64,000 bases of DNA from assembly GCA_029552245.1 (NCBI GenBank), contig JAKPDW010000025.1, positions 62,001 to 126,000 on the forward strand. The letters run 5' to 3'. This document shows, in pieces, positions 25,307-34,983 of this stretch. The position numbers were made by a program, and so were the translations under genes. Source of the DNA: Deltaproteobacteria bacterium (lineage in GTDB: Bacteria > Desulfobacterota > Desulfomonilia > UBA1062). The notes beneath the pieces were generated by a model. It was not told the DNA's origin. It saw only the letters and a program-made list of their open reading frames with translations, and made no database searches. How positions within the stretch are numbered: the first letter of the stretch is position 1; each line of letters starts with the position of its first letter.

Positions 25307-26953
25307 TCAAGGTCGAGACGATGCGCCCTCGAGTCTTACCGTGACGCAGGAGACGAAACGACTGTCCAGCGTCCGGGTGTCGAGGATCCCACCGAGCTCG
25401 TCCTCGATCCTCAGGCAGAGGGCCCGGGTCACGAGTTCCCGGATGCGCCGCTCTGCATCGGGCAAGAGTGAGGCCAGATAGACGCCGAGGTCTCGCTCGA
25501 AACGGTTTTTCACGGTCCTCTTGCCCCCGCGCACGTGCGTGGCCGAGGCGACAAAGGCGAGGAACTCGTCCTTTGTTAGCGGCCGGAACCCGGTTTCCCC
25601 GGTCACCGCGTTGAGGGCTGCGGCCGTGAGGATGACCGTCTCCAGGTCGAGGGCCGTACCCGTGTTGGTCCCGCCGAGAGAGGGTATGGCCCTCTCCCAT
25701 TCGAGGGTGTCCGACACGGATGCCATGGCCTCCAGGGTGTCCAGGACCCCGGTCACCTCGTCTATGTCCTCGGGGGAAGCGAATTCCCTGTCCTTGTACA
25801 GCGGCCTCTTCCTGAGGAGACCTTCCACGATCCCGTTCATGCGGGTCGGTATCATGGAGCGCTCCACGGAGTCGAGGATGCGCTTGAGACGATGCTGGAG
25901 CTGAAGGGCCTCGTTGTAGCCGATCGAGAAGAGGGTCTCGGCGTTGACGGTCTCGAGGATGACATGAGCAGGAAGCCCTTTCTCCCTCATCGCGACCTTC
26001 AGCCCCAGGGTGCACAGACAGCCCGCCTTGTCCATGCCCGCCCTCAGCTCGTCGCTGTCGTTGAGGGGCTTGTAGTCGGCCATGAGGATCTTGTTGGAGA
26101 GGTAAACCATCTCGTACACGAAGCGGTCGCGGGTGGCATCGCTGGCGCGTCCGAGGGCCTTCGCCAGGAGGCTTGTGCCTCCCGGGAAACTCTCGAGGTA
26201 CTCTGCCGGCAGCATGTGGAGATGCCTGGTCAAAAGCGGCGTCTTGTCCCTGTGGATCCCCAGGGACAAGAGCCTGTCGATGCTTGCGCGGCGGTATATC
26301 TCAACGGATTCTTCAGGGCTCGGGAAGCCCATCTCGACGAGCCTCAAGGTCCTTTTCTCGTACGACGCCTCCTCGAGCGAGCTCTTGAGCTCGTACATGA
26401 TCGCTTCGAGGAGGGTGACGTAGAGGTCGTGCCTCTGGGTGAACAGGGTGCTCAACACCTCCTTGAGGAACTGGGCGTGATCCTCGTCGCCCGTGATCCT
26501 GTAGAAGTAGACGTTGTCAATGCTCTCGAACCCCTCGTCGATGAGGTCCTGGATGTTTTCGTCGGTCGGCCTGGTGTGGACCACCTCGAAGCACTGCTGG
26601 AAGATCAAGACCAGGATCTCCATGTCGAGGGCCTCCACGGCCTGGAGGAAGGTTTCGGGGGAGGAGAGGGACAGTTCCTGGAGCCATTCCATGGCGGAGT
26701 CGACGGAGAAGGAGTCCCTCTGCCAGCAGTCGAGATCGATGAATCGGCAGACGGTCTCGGGTGGTACGTACTGGAGCAGGATCTGGCTGTCCATCCCCCA
26801 GGATTCCTTCATGATGAGGTACGCCTCCTGGGGAGGGAGCTGCTCGAGTATCTGCCTGGTGTACGGCGACTCGATGATGCCCCTGGCCCGCTGGGCCGGA
26901 GTACATGCCAGCACCCGGGCGATCTCGGCCTTCAGGGTGGGTCTCTGTGCCAT
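25307..26953 (-). CDS. DUF6178 family protein
   Basis: This protein of about 548 residues is mostly alpha-helical and has no signal peptide or catalytic motif I recognise. Sequence features such as LLQYVPPETVCRFIDLDCWQ and the long helical repeats match the DUF6178 family, found mainly in deltaproteobacteria. ATG 26953 begins MAQRPTLKAEIARVLA; another ATG lies 13 codons upstream and neither has a clear ribosome-binding site. It follows a TolC-like gene on the same strand 86 nt downstream. Function is unknown. Confidence 0.75.
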   Translation of the reverse strand: MAQRPTLKAEIARVLACTPAQRARGIIESPYTRQILEQLPPQEAYLIMKESWGMDSQILLQYVPPETVCRFIDLDCWQRDSFSVDSAMEWLQELSLSSPETFLQAVEALDMEILVLIFQQCFEVVHTRPTDENIQDLIDEGFESIDNVYFYRITGDEDHAQFLKEVLSTLFTQRHDLYVTLLEAIMYELKSSLEEASYEKRTLRLVEMGFPSPEESVEIYRRASIDRLLSLGIHRDKTPLLTRHLHMLPAEYLESFPGGTSLLAKALGRASDATRDRFVYEMVYLSNKILMADYKPLNDSDELRAGMDKAGCLCTLGLKVAMREKGLPAHVILETVNAETLFSIGYNEALQLQHRLKRILDSVERSMIPTRMNGIVEGLLRKRPLYKDREFASPEDIDEVTGVLDTLEAMASVSDTLEWERAIPSLGGTNTGTALDLETVILTAAALNAVTGETGFRPLTKDEFLAFVASATHVRGGKRTVKNRFERDLGVYLASLLPDAERRIRELVTRALCLRIEDELGGILDTRTLDSRFVSCVTVRLEGASSRP

Positions 26954-27039
26954 GGCGGTGTGGTTAGCACACCTGTGAGGGGCCTGCAACAAGCGGCGGG
27001 CTCCCTTTGCCAGGGGGATACAACCTGTCCGGTGCTTCG

Positions 27040-28335
27040 CTAGAGGGTGCCCATCGATGCGAGCAGCGATGCCATGGCCTTGGCCTGGTCAGCCCTCGCG
27101 GAGATGAGATTGTTGCGGGCCTGAGCGAGCAGCGTTTCAGCCCTGAGAACGTCCGTCGAGGTGGAAACCTGGAACGAGTAGCGTTCTTTCTCTATCCTGA
27201 AGTTTTCCTGGGCCTGGTCTATCGCCCTTTCCGCCACCTTGAGCCGGGCCTGCGCCTCGAGCGTGTTCAGGTATGCGCTCTTGACCTCGAGGGTGACCAT
27301 GTTCTTCAGGGACTCGAGGAGATATTCCGCCTTCGCTCTCGTGTAGGAGGCCTTGTTGTAGCCCCAGACACCCGCTCCACCCTCGAACAGGTTCCAGCTC
27401 AGGCCCAGGCCCACCTTCCAGGAATCCTCCTCCACGTCGGGGTCCTCGCCGGACCTGGTGTATGTGTAGGTGGCGGCGACGTTGGGCATGAACCGCGACC
27501 TCGCGATGGTCACGCCCTTGTGCGCACTGTCGAGCTGTGTCTTGGCCACCCTGATCTCCTGTCTGTTCTCGAACGCCTGTTCGATGGCCTGTTCGAGAGT
27601 CATGTCCACCTTTGCGACCGGGATTTCCTCCGCAATGGAAACCTCCTCGGAAGGGGCCCTCGCCAGGAGGAGGTTGAAGCCTGTCTCTGCGATCCGGACA
27701 GCGTTTTCCGCCGTTATGAGGCCCTGCTCCGTCTCCGCGTAGCGCACCTGCGCCTCGAGCAGGTTGTTCTTGGGGATCATCCCCTGGTCGAAGAATGCCT
27801 GTGACATGTCGAGCAGGGACTTGACGGACGCCATGCTCGATTTCGCCACCTCGAGCATCTGCCGCGCCTTGATCACGCCGTAATAGGCGTCTATGACCTG
27901 GAGCTTGAGCTGCCGGGAGGCCCGTTCCCTTTCGATCATGGAGGCATGGCGTTCGTTCTTCGACACGAGATAGGCGTTGTAGAGGGCGCCTCCCGCGAAC
28001 AGCACCTGCTTCGCCTGGAGGCTGAGCTCGTAGTTGTCCTTCGTCCCCATGGGTATGGTGAGCGGTTCGGCCAGGGGGACGGTTATGCTCGGCGCCTCGT
28101 TCAGGCGCACGTAGCCGTACGACACGTCCGCGCTCGGGAGCATGCGGGCAAGCTGAGAGCGCTCCTCCATCTCCTTGATCGAAACCTCCTGGTCCTGGGC
28201 CTTTATCTGCGGGTTGTTCTCCAAGGCCACCCGCAGTGCATCCTCGAGGGTCATCGAGCCGGCCTTGCAGTCCACCGGCGCCATGATCAAGACAGAGACG
28301 GCGAGGGCGATCGCTGAACGTATGGTATTTCTCAT
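27040..28335 (-). CDS. TolC-family outer membrane protein
   Basis: This 431-residue exported protein starts with a signal peptide (MRNTIRSAIALAVSVLIMA) and has the two repeated TolC halves, each beginning with a LEDALRVALENNPQI-like helix and continuing as long coiled coils. It should form the outer-membrane channel of an export system. The usual inner-membrane pump and adaptor genes are not adjacent; DUF6178 follows instead. The start at 28335 is fixed by GAGGAGAGGCAC just upstream rather than the earlier ATG at 28413. Confidence 0.9.
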   Translation of the reverse strand: MRNTIRSAIALAVSVLIMAPVDCKAGSMTLEDALRVALENNPQIKAQDQEVSIKEMEERSQLARMLPSADVSYGYVRLNEAPSITVPLAEPLTIPMGTKDNYELSLQAKQVLFAGGALYNAYLVSKNERHASMIERERASRQLKLQVIDAYYGVIKARQMLEVAKSSMASVKSLLDMSQAFFDQGMIPKNNLLEAQVRYAETEQGLITAENAVRIAETGFNLLLARAPSEEVSIAEEIPVAKVDMTLEQAIEQAFENRQEIRVAKTQLDSAHKGVTIARSRFMPNVAATYTYTRSGEDPDVEEDSWKVGLGLSWNLFEGGAGVWGYNKASYTRAKAEYLLESLKNMVTLEVKSAYLNTLEAQARLKVAERAIDQAQENFRIEKERYSFQVSTSTDVLRAETLLAQARNNLISARADQAKAMASLLASMGTL

Positions 28336-28415
28336 GTGCCTCTCCTCATGTCGGGATACACGCTTCCATGACATGGCACAGCCTTCGATGGTTCTCTTCG
28401 GGCTTGCTCGCAAAG

Positions 28416-28444
28416 AGGATATGACAAAGCGGTGCGCGAGTCAA
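28416..28444 (-). promoter_or_regulatory. Sigma70-type promoter for the TolC-like gene
   Basis: TTGACT (28444-28439) and TATCCT (28421-28416) on the minus strand are 17 nt apart, about 80 nt before the ATG. The remaining part of the gap to 28674 shows no gene. Confidence 0.6.
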
Positions 28445-28674
28445 ATGAACACGATCGCGACCAGGTCAAGCGTGTCGTGTCGTTCGTGCCCCGGGTCTCG
28501 TGACACGCCCTTCGTGCACGGCCCGGGATGAGGGCCCGGCGGGAGAGAAAAGCCTGTGCAGACCCCTATCCCTCCCGCCCAGGGGACCTTTCCTCGATCA
28601 CGATCGAGGGCAACGGGCGTGGCGCCCGAGAACCCCGTGGCGCCGTGAACCAGGACACCCCGTGCAGGAGGTCT

Positions 28675-29958
28675 CTACCCGATCGAATGGAAGACGAGAC
28701 CCGTTGGTACCTTGGGGTAGAAGTACGTCGAGTTGTGGGGCATCCTGAGGCCTGCCTCCGCGATCTCGAACACCTCCTCGATCGACGGCGGGTTGAGCAG
28801 AAAGGCTATGTCCGCCTGGCCCTTGCTCACCATGTCGAGGGCCTCCTCCGCCTTGCTCGTGTAAGAAATGCGCCTGTTCTCTATGTTCGCGTTGATGCCG
28901 AGGACCGGTTCGATGACGCAATCGTGGAGTATGGTGACATCGTTTTTCCTCAGCTGGTGGGGTATGTGCTGAGGCATCATCCTTTCGAGGTCTTCCTCGT
29001 GTGCGAGCTGCAGGAGGTAAAACCGGGGGATCCCCTTGACGAACAGCCCCACCGCCCCCTTGCCTGCCTTGTTGAGCGCGGAGATGAACCCCTTGCGGTT
29101 GTCGTAGGGGATCATGTTGTAGATCTCCTTGATACGGTACTCGAGGTCCACGAGGCCGACCCCCATGCTGTCGAGGATGACACGATGCATGGGAAGGATC
29201 TTGACCCCCTCATCCACGTTCACGAGGTACATCTGTATGTAGTCGAAGTTCTGGTTGCCGTCCGACTTGCCTGTGGCCGCCCTCATCCTGTCCCTGTATA
29301 TCTTGGCTGTTTCGTAGCGGTGTTGTCCGTCCGCCAGGACGATCTTCTTGTTCTGCATCAGGCGGGAGACCTTGTCTACGAGGGCGGTCTCGTCGATCAC
29401 CCAGAGCCGGTGCGTCTCGTCGCGGAAGGTGAACTCGACGTGCGGGTCCCCGAGCCTCGGTTTCACCTGGGTCTCGATGATCTTCTTGCTGTCTGCGTAG
29501 AGGCCGAGCACGCTGCTGAAGTTCATTCTCACCTCGTTCATGAGGCGGAGCCTGTCCAGCTTGGGACTCTTGACCGTGTGCTCGTGCGGCCTGATCACCT
29601 TCTTGTCGTCGTCGTCCAGGCGCACGGACGCGATGAACCCCTTTCGCGTGTAGGTCTTGTCGCCGAGCGTGAAGGTGTGCTCGTGGTAGTAGATCGCCGG
29701 CTTCTCGTCCTCGATGAGGACCCCCTCGGAGAGCCACTGGTGGAAGTAGTCCCTCGCCCGGGTATACCGGTTGTTGTCCTTGTCGTCCTTGGGGTGCTGC
29801 TTGCCCAGGACGAGCCTCACGGCATTGTAGGGGCTCCTTGCATAGAGCTCCTCAAGTTGCTGATTGGTGATGACGTCGTACGGCGGACAGATGACGCTGT
29901 CGAGGCCGATACGTTCTGGGTTGTACCTGATGCCCCGAAAGGAGCGGATCTTGGGCAT
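28675..29958 (-). CDS. DUF1015 family protein (SerC-associated type)
   Basis: This 427-residue cytoplasmic protein has the family's N-terminal RSFRGIRYN and VICPPYDVI motifs, then NAVRLVLGK, and the ADGQHRYETA segment in the middle. DUF1015 proteins are widespread in anaerobes and often sit beside serine biosynthesis genes. A role as a kinase or metabolite-repair enzyme has been suggested but is not settled. ATG 29958 is chosen over an in-frame GTG three codons upstream. It has its own promoter (30006-30034). Confidence 0.88.
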   Translation of the reverse strand: MPKIRSFRGIRYNPERIGLDSVICPPYDVITNQQLEELYARSPYNAVRLVLGKQHPKDDKDNNRYTRARDYFHQWLSEGVLIEDEKPAIYYHEHTFTLGDKTYTRKGFIASVRLDDDDKKVIRPHEHTVKSPKLDRLRLMNEVRMNFSSVLGLYADSKKIIETQVKPRLGDPHVEFTFRDETHRLWVIDETALVDKVSRLMQNKKIVLADGQHRYETAKIYRDRMRAATGKSDGNQNFDYIQMYLVNVDEGVKILPMHRVILDSMGVGLVDLEYRIKEIYNMIPYDNRKGFISALNKAGKGAVGLFVKGIPRFYLLQLAHEEDLERMMPQHIPHQLRKNDVTILHDCVIEPVLGINANIENRRISYTSKAEEALDMVSKGQADIAFLLNPPSIEEVFEIAEAGLRMPHNSTYFYPKVPTGLVFHSIG

Positions 29959-30005
29959 GTCCTGCACCTCTCACGGTAGGTCAGACTCGTAGATACAGAA
30001 TGCGC

Positions 30006-30034
30006 TATATATATGCGGTCTTGACAAATTTCAA
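30006..30034 (-). promoter_or_regulatory. Sigma70-type promoter for the DUF1015 gene
   Basis: TTGAAA (30034-30029) and TATATA (30011-30006) on the minus strand are spaced by exactly 17 nt; the expected start is about 40 nt before the ATG. Confidence 0.7.
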
Positions 30035-30209
30035 CAGGGAAATGCCGCCGTTGTTGTTCCCGCCTGCCGTTGTCCCTGGAAATGGGCACCGGCAGGCCGC
30101 TCTGCCGTATGGGCGGTCACGGCCCGGCCTTGCCGTGTATCGTGGTCGGCGCGATCGCCGGATGCCCTGGAGCTTGCCCCGCTCGAGGATGCCCGGGGGG
30201 TGAGGTCGC

Positions 30210-30572
30210 ATGGCCTCAGGGATTGCTATACAGTACCTGAAGGGGTATACGTGGTGCATGAGGTATGCAGGGCTGGCACTCTCGATGGGCGTGCTCCTGG
30301 CGTTCATCGTGTTCCTCGTGAACAATTCCCAGGAGTTCAGGCTCGGGTTCATGGGGTACGAACTCGAGGCGCCTCTTGCGCTCTGGATCCTCATGCTCGT
30401 GTTCTTCGCCGCGGGGACATTGCCTGTGCTCGCAACGGAGGTCTTCAGGTCCGTCCGCACGAGGGTGAGAAGGCGAGTCCTCGAGGCGGAGATCCGGTCT
30501 CTCGAGGAGGAACTCTCGAGCGGCTCAGGGCCTGCGAAGGATTCCCGAGAGCCATCCCCGGACAAACCGTAA
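30210..30572 (+). CDS. LapA-domain (DUF1049) small membrane protein
   Basis: This protein of up to 120 residues has two transmembrane helices (around LALSMGVLLAFIVFLVNN and LALWILMLVFFAAGTLPVL) with a short periplasmic segment, then a basic and coiled C-terminal tail (VRRRVLEAEIRSLEEEL). This is the layout of the LapA/YciS family, which in enterobacteria helps control LPS synthesis. A second ATG at 30258 (MRYAGLAL) would remove 16 residues and is equally possible, because neither has a strong ribosome-binding site. Its 3' end overlaps the convergent kinase-like gene by 48 nt. Confidence 0.75.
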   Translation: MASGIAIQYLKGYTWCMRYAGLALSMGVLLAFIVFLVNNSQEFRLGFMGYELEAPLALWILMLVFFAAGTLPVLATEVFRSVRTRVRRRVLEAEIRSLEEELSSGSGPAKDSREPSPDKP

Positions 30573-31190
30573 GACCCGCGGGGGTATCCACAGCCTGCTG
30601 AGCGTCCTGCCCAGCGCATGTGCACGGCGTTCCCCGGGCCTTATGAGAGCGGGGTTCACCTTCGCCTTGAGCTTTGCCAGACCCATGAGATCGATGTGCC
30701 TGAGGAGCCTCCAGAGGAGCCCCTTGTTCGGCAGGTAGAGGCTCGAGGCGAAATCGACGAGGTACGGCCTGCCCATATCGTCGATCCCGTAGTTCCTGCG
30801 GTTTCTCAGGTCAAGGTGGATCACCCCTCGCTCGTGGACGGCGTCGATGAGTCTCTCGAGCTCGTCGAAGTATCGACTGTCCGGCGTCCGGCGAGCACGG
30901 GCCCTGAGGTTGCCGCCGCCCATGAAGGTTGTCGTTATGGTGTACCTGTCCGGGCTCGTGGCGAGCACCGGGATGCCTGGGATCCCGGAGAGCTTGGAAT
31001 AGACGAAGGTCTCCCACCGTATGAGGAGACGTCCCGCGACCCTGACCGGAAGAGGTCTGTCGCGGTAGGTTTTCTCGACGAGGAGGATGCCGTCTTTCTC
31101 GATGAGGCGGACATCCGGGCCGTAGATACGTCTCCTCTTGAGGAAGATCTCCCCTTCAGAATGGTTCGGCGATGCCACGGGTTCCATCAT
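30525..31190 (-). CDS. Small kinase-like protein (RIO/LPS-kinase type fold)
   Basis: This protein of 221 residues has a protein-kinase-like core: a catalytic-loop motif VIHLDLRNRRNYGID (H-x-D with a downstream N) and a DF motif in YLVDFASS where the usual glycine is alanine. The N-lobe is short and the Lys is probably in LLVEKTYRD. Such small kinases in Gram-negatives phosphorylate lipid-A sugars or proteins; no target can be named. The basic C-terminal helices could touch the membrane. The gene lies tail to tail with the LapA gene. Confidence 0.65.
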   Translation of the reverse strand: MMEPVASPNHSEGEIFLKRRRIYGPDVRLIEKDGILLVEKTYRDRPLPVRVAGRLLIRWETFVYSKLSGIPGIPVLATSPDRYTITTTFMGGGNLRARARRTPDSRYFDELERLIDAVHERGVIHLDLRNRRNYGIDDMGRPYLVDFASSLYLPNKGLLWRLLRHIDLMGLAKLKAKVNPALIRPGERRAHALGRTLSRLWIPPRVLRFVRGWLSGILRRP

Positions 31191-31228
31191 TGCATGATTC
31201 TCGGGGCGGATGGTAGGGTTTTCTCGCG

Positions 31229-33253
31229 ATGAGAAGGGCTTCGAAGACCAGCATGAAGGGCAGGCTCGCCTGGAACCCGAGGGGATACGCCTTCGTCGAC
31301 GTGGACGGAATGGACACCGGCGTCTACGTGCCCCGTTCGGGACTGGGCGGCGCCCTGCCGGGGGATCTCGTGGAGGTCCAGGCCTGGCCTGGGAGGCTGG
31401 GTCTTCGGGGCAGGGTGACCTCGGTGGTGGAACGTGAATCGATCGTGGTGACCGGGCGTTACACGAGCCGGGTGGGGTTCGGCGTGCTCGAGCCGCACCA
31501 GGCGTTCCCCTACACGATCATCATCCCTGAGGGCGCCCACGGGAGCGCAAGAAGCGGCGACACGGTGAGCGCCCTCGTGGATCCGCCCCGGCGCCCTGGC
31601 CGCGTGGACGCAGTGACGGCGAGGGTGCTGAAGCCCATACGGTTTCCCGAAGGCATAGGGGAGGACCTCAGGCTCGTCTCTTCGAAGTACGCCCTGTCGT
31701 GGGCTTTCCCCCGGGAGGTGGAGCGCGAGGCGCGGGAGGTCTCCCTGATCGACATGGGCCGTGAGCTCTCCCGCAGGAGAGACCTGAGGGAGCGCATCCT
31801 GTTCACCATAGACCCCCCGGATGCGAGGGACCACGACGACGCCCTGGGCATCGAGGAAATGGGGGACGGGACCCTGCTCTTGACCGTCGCGATCGCGGAT
31901 GTCGCGCATGTGGTGAAGAGAGGGGGCGCCCTGGACAGGGAGGCGAGGAAGCGGGGATTCAGCGTGTATTTCCCGGGGGCGTGCATACCCATGCTCCCCG
32001 AGGTGCTCAGCTCCGACGCCATGAGCCTGAGCCCCGGCCAGGACAGGCTCGCCGTGTGCGTCGAGCTCGTCTTCGCCGAGAACGCGGAGCCCGTCTCGTG
32101 CCGGATATTCGAGGCGGTGGTGCGCTCGAGGGCGAGGCTCTCCTACGACGAGGTGGGCCCTTTCCTCGAGGGTGCACGGGGAGGTGACGAACGGTTCGGC
32201 CAGGAGGTCGCCTCGAGGCTGACAGCCCTGGACCGCATCTGCAGGAGGATCAGGGAGAAGAGGCTCGCTCTCGGGGGGCTCGACCTCGAGATCGCCGACA
32301 TCGCCGTCGGCCTGGCGCCTTCAGGGTGCGTCTCGACGCTGGAGAGGGCGTCGCAGAATGCGGCCCACAGGCTCGTGGAAGAGGCCATGCTCCTTGCGAA
32401 CAGGGCGGTCTGCAGGTTTTTAACGGAAAAGAAGAGGCACGCCCTCTTCAGGGTACACGAGCAGCCGGGACGCAAGGATCTCATGGATCTCGCGGAGGTG
32501 CTGGCGGAGATCCCCGGCATGCTGGGCCCCGCAAACCTCGTCATGCGCGGTGCCTCTTCCGGATCGAGGGTACGGGAGGCCCTCCAGGCGGCCTTGGACG
32601 CCGCGCGTTCCACCCCGCTCGAGTCCTTCGTCGCCAGGCAGGTCGTCAAGGCGCTCAAGAGGGCTCGATACAGCCCTGACGACATCGGGCACTTCGGCCT
32701 TGCCTTCGATGGATACCTCCACTTCACCTCGCCCATCAGGAGGTACCCCGACCTGGTGGTCCACAGGATCCTCAAGGGGGTGCTCCGGGGCGAGGGGGGC
32801 AGGCCGGAAAGGACCGACCGGAAAACGCTGGAGAGGCTGGCCCAGGAGATGTCCATGCGCGAGGAGCTCACGGACAATGCGATGAGGGAGGCGTTGAGGC
32901 TCAAGGCTGCATCCTTCATGGCGCAGCGGATGGGTGAGGATTTCGATGCGGTGGTTACCGCCCTCAGGCCCGGGGGGCTTTTCGTGGAGGTCCTCGACAT
33001 CCCCGTCGAGGGCGTGGTGCGGGGGGACTCGTTCGACGGCGGGGGTCGTGCCGTGCGCAGAAGGAGAGCTCGGCCTGGCCTCGGCGTGGGGGATGTCGCG
33101 CGGGTGCGCCTCGTGCGGGCCGACACCACGAGCGGACAGCTCGATTTCGTCCTCGTTCCGCCCGAAGGTCGAGACGCAGCCGAGGCCGGGATCGACGCGC
33201 GGCCGAGGCGAAGCGCGCGAGGAAGGCCCGGCCGGGGACGGAAAGACCGCTGA
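31229..33253 (+). CDS. RNase II/R-family exoribonuclease (RNB domain)
   Basis: This 674-residue protein degrades RNA from the 3' end. The RNB metal site DPPDARDHDDALG lies at about residues 195-207, and FGLAFDGYLHFTSPIRRYPDL near residue 500 is the other signature. N-terminal cold-shock-like OB folds precede the RNB domain and an S1-like domain with a very basic arginine-rich tail ends it. It is shorter than E. coli RNase R, with a reduced N-terminus. It is transcribed just ahead of tRNA-Gly. Confidence 0.92.
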   Translation: MRRASKTSMKGRLAWNPRGYAFVDVDGMDTGVYVPRSGLGGALPGDLVEVQAWPGRLGLRGRVTSVVERESIVVTGRYTSRVGFGVLEPHQAFPYTIIIPEGAHGSARSGDTVSALVDPPRRPGRVDAVTARVLKPIRFPEGIGEDLRLVSSKYALSWAFPREVEREAREVSLIDMGRELSRRRDLRERILFTIDPPDARDHDDALGIEEMGDGTLLLTVAIADVAHVVKRGGALDREARKRGFSVYFPGACIPMLPEVLSSDAMSLSPGQDRLAVCVELVFAENAEPVSCRIFEAVVRSRARLSYDEVGPFLEGARGGDERFGQEVASRLTALDRICRRIREKRLALGGLDLEIADIAVGLAPSGCVSTLERASQNAAHRLVEEAMLLANRAVCRFLTEKKRHALFRVHEQPGRKDLMDLAEVLAEIPGMLGPANLVMRGASSGSRVREALQAALDAARSTPLESFVARQVVKALKRARYSPDDIGHFGLAFDGYLHFTSPIRRYPDLVVHRILKGVLRGEGGRPERTDRKTLERLAQEMSMREELTDNAMREALRLKAASFMAQRMGEDFDAVVTALRPGGLFVEVLDIPVEGVVRGDSFDGGGRAVRRRRARPGLGVGDVARVRLVRADTTSGQLDFVLVPPEGRDAAEAGIDARPRRSARGRPGRGRKDR

Positions 33254-33268
33254 AGCCCGTTGAGGGGC

Positions 33269-33297
33269 TTGACAAACAGGAGGCGCTTTCCTATAAA
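33269..33297 (+). promoter_or_regulatory. Consensus promoter for tRNA-Gly
   Basis: TTGACA (33269-33274), a 17-nt spacer and TATAAA (33292-33297) lie just before the tRNA, leaving only a few bases of 5' leader. Confidence 0.85.
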
Positions 33298-33307
33298 AAT
33301 CGCTGGC

Positions 33308-33382
33308 GCGGGAATAACTCAGTGGTAGAGTGTAACCTTGCCAAGGTTAAAGTCGCGGGTTCGAATCCCGTTTCCCGCTCCA
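33308..33382 (+). tRNA. tRNA-Gly (anticodon GCC)
   Basis: The 75-nt sequence folds as a full cloverleaf: acceptor GCGGGAA/TTCCCGC, D arm with AGTGGTAGA, anticodon stem TAACC/GGTTA with loop TTGCCAA (anticodon GCC), and a T arm with GGTTCGAATCC. The 3' CCA is encoded. Confidence 0.97.
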
Positions 33383-33407
33383 GCACTCATCCATGTGCAT
33401 CGTCAAG

Positions 33408-33446
33408 AGGCGTCCCCCACTGGTCGTGGGGGACGCCTTCGTTTCG
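33408..33446. terminator. Strong hairpin between tRNA-Gly and asnS
   Basis: Thirteen-base perfect arms AGGCGTCCCCCAC (33408-33420) and GTGGGGGACGCCT (33426-33438) enclose TGGTC, followed by TCGTTTCGG. It lies between the tRNA and the convergent asnS and probably ends both transcripts. Confidence 0.8.
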
Positions 33447-33488
33447 GTCGGGCGACCGGCCGAGAGGGTCGGCGAGGGCTTCGAGGCC

Positions 33489-34781
33489 TCACGGGTAGGC
33501 CCTATACAGCATCCTCGGGAACGGTATGGTCTCGCGGACGTGCTTGAGGCCGCAGATCCAGGCGAGCGTCCGCTCGATGCCGAGCCCGAAGCCTGAGTGA
33601 GGGACGCTTCCGTACTTCCTCAGGTCGAAGTACCACCCGTAACGCTCCGGGTCGAGCCCGTTGTCGAGGATCGCCTTCATGAGGATCTCCGGGTCGTCCT
33701 CCCTTTCGGACCCCCCGATGATCTCGCCGTAGCCCTCAGGCGCCAGAAGGTCGGCGCACAGGACGAGCTCCGGGCGCTCGGGGTGCTGCTTCATGTAGAA
33801 CGCCTTGGCCTTCCTCGGGTAGCACTCGATGAAGACAGGCTTGTCGTAGAGCTGTGTCAGGATGGTCTCGTCGTCGCCGCCCAGATCGTCCCCCCACACG
33901 ATGTCCGAACCGTTCTTCCGGAGGACCTCGACGGCCTCGTCGTAGCTGAGCCTGTGGAACGGAGGCTCTATCTTCTTGAGGGGCTCGGTGTCCCTCTGGA
34001 GTTTCGCTAGCTCGGGGGAGCACTCTCGCACGGTGTTCTGCACGATGTACGACACGAAGTTCTCCTGGAGCTCGAGATTGTCCTGGTGCCTGGAGAACGC
34101 CGCCTCCGCCTCCACCATCCAGAACTCGGTCAGGTGGCGCCTCGTCTTGGATCTCTCGGCCCGGAAGGTGGGGCCGAGGCAGAAGACCTTGCCCAGTGCG
34201 AAGATCGCTGCCTCGAGGTACAGCTGGCCCGTCTGGGAAAGGTACGTCCTGCCCAGGTCGAAGTATTCGACCGAGAAGAGGTTCGACGAGTCCTCGCCGA
34301 CGGTGGTCGTGAAGATGGGGGTGTCGATGAGGGTGAAGCCGTTTTCGTGGAAGAAGTTTCTGACGTGACGGACCAGCGCGTCGCGGATCCTGAGGATGGC
34401 GACCTGCCTCGGGGAGCGGATCCAGAGGTGGCGCAGCCCCAGGAGGAAGTCCGGGCCGTGTTCCTTCTTGCCGATCGGGAACTCCTCCGACTTCTGGAAG
34501 ATCTTGATGCCGCTCGCGTGGAGCTCGACCCCCCCCTCGGACCTCGGTTCGGCGACCACGGTGCCCGTGAGTTCCACCGAGGATTCGAGCGGGAGCTTCC
34601 TCACCTCTTCGTAGTCCTCGCCCAGCGCCTCCCGCTCGACGACGGCCTGGCAGAAACCGGATCCGTCGCGGATGATGAGGAACGAGATCTTCCCGCTCGA
34701 CCTGCGGTTCGCAACCCAGCCCCTGATGGTCACCTGCTCTCCAACATGGGCGCCCATTTCAGAAACGAGGCAGACGTTCAT
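33489..34781 (-). CDS. asnS: Asparaginyl-tRNA synthetase
   Basis: This 430-residue class IIb synthetase charges tRNA-Asn. An N-terminal OB fold (EQVTIRGWVANRRSSGKI) is followed by the catalytic core: motif 2 FRAERSKTRRHLTEFWMVE and motif 3 SGFGLGIERTLAW. The residues around the amino-acid pocket fit AsnRS rather than AspRS. ATG 34781 (MNVCLVSEMG) is chosen because GGAG lies seven bases before it; two upstream in-frame ATGs lack this. Confidence 0.93.
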   Translation of the reverse strand: MNVCLVSEMGAHVGEQVTIRGWVANRRSSGKISFLIIRDGSGFCQAVVEREALGEDYEEVRKLPLESSVELTGTVVAEPRSEGGVELHASGIKIFQKSEEFPIGKKEHGPDFLLGLRHLWIRSPRQVAILRIRDALVRHVRNFFHENGFTLIDTPIFTTTVGEDSSNLFSVEYFDLGRTYLSQTGQLYLEAAIFALGKVFCLGPTFRAERSKTRRHLTEFWMVEAEAAFSRHQDNLELQENFVSYIVQNTVRECSPELAKLQRDTEPLKKIEPPFHRLSYDEAVEVLRKNGSDIVWGDDLGGDDETILTQLYDKPVFIECYPRKAKAFYMKQHPERPELVLCADLLAPEGYGEIIGGSEREDDPEILMKAILDNGLDPERYGWYFDLRKYGSVPHSGFGLGIERTLAWICGLKHVRETIPFPRMLYRAYP

Positions 34782-34983
34782 TGCACGCTCCATGGATGTG
34801 GGATCGGTCAAGACCATAGCTCATCACACCCTTGGTGGGCAACTCCCATGATGCGCACGGGTCGGGCGGCTTGGGAGTGCCCCCACGTCCGGCCCAGCAC
34901 TCGGCGATACCGGGTATCGAGCGCCGTGACCCCTCGGCGACCCTCCCTCCCCGCCGGGCCGGCACCCCCCGGGAAGGCCACGC

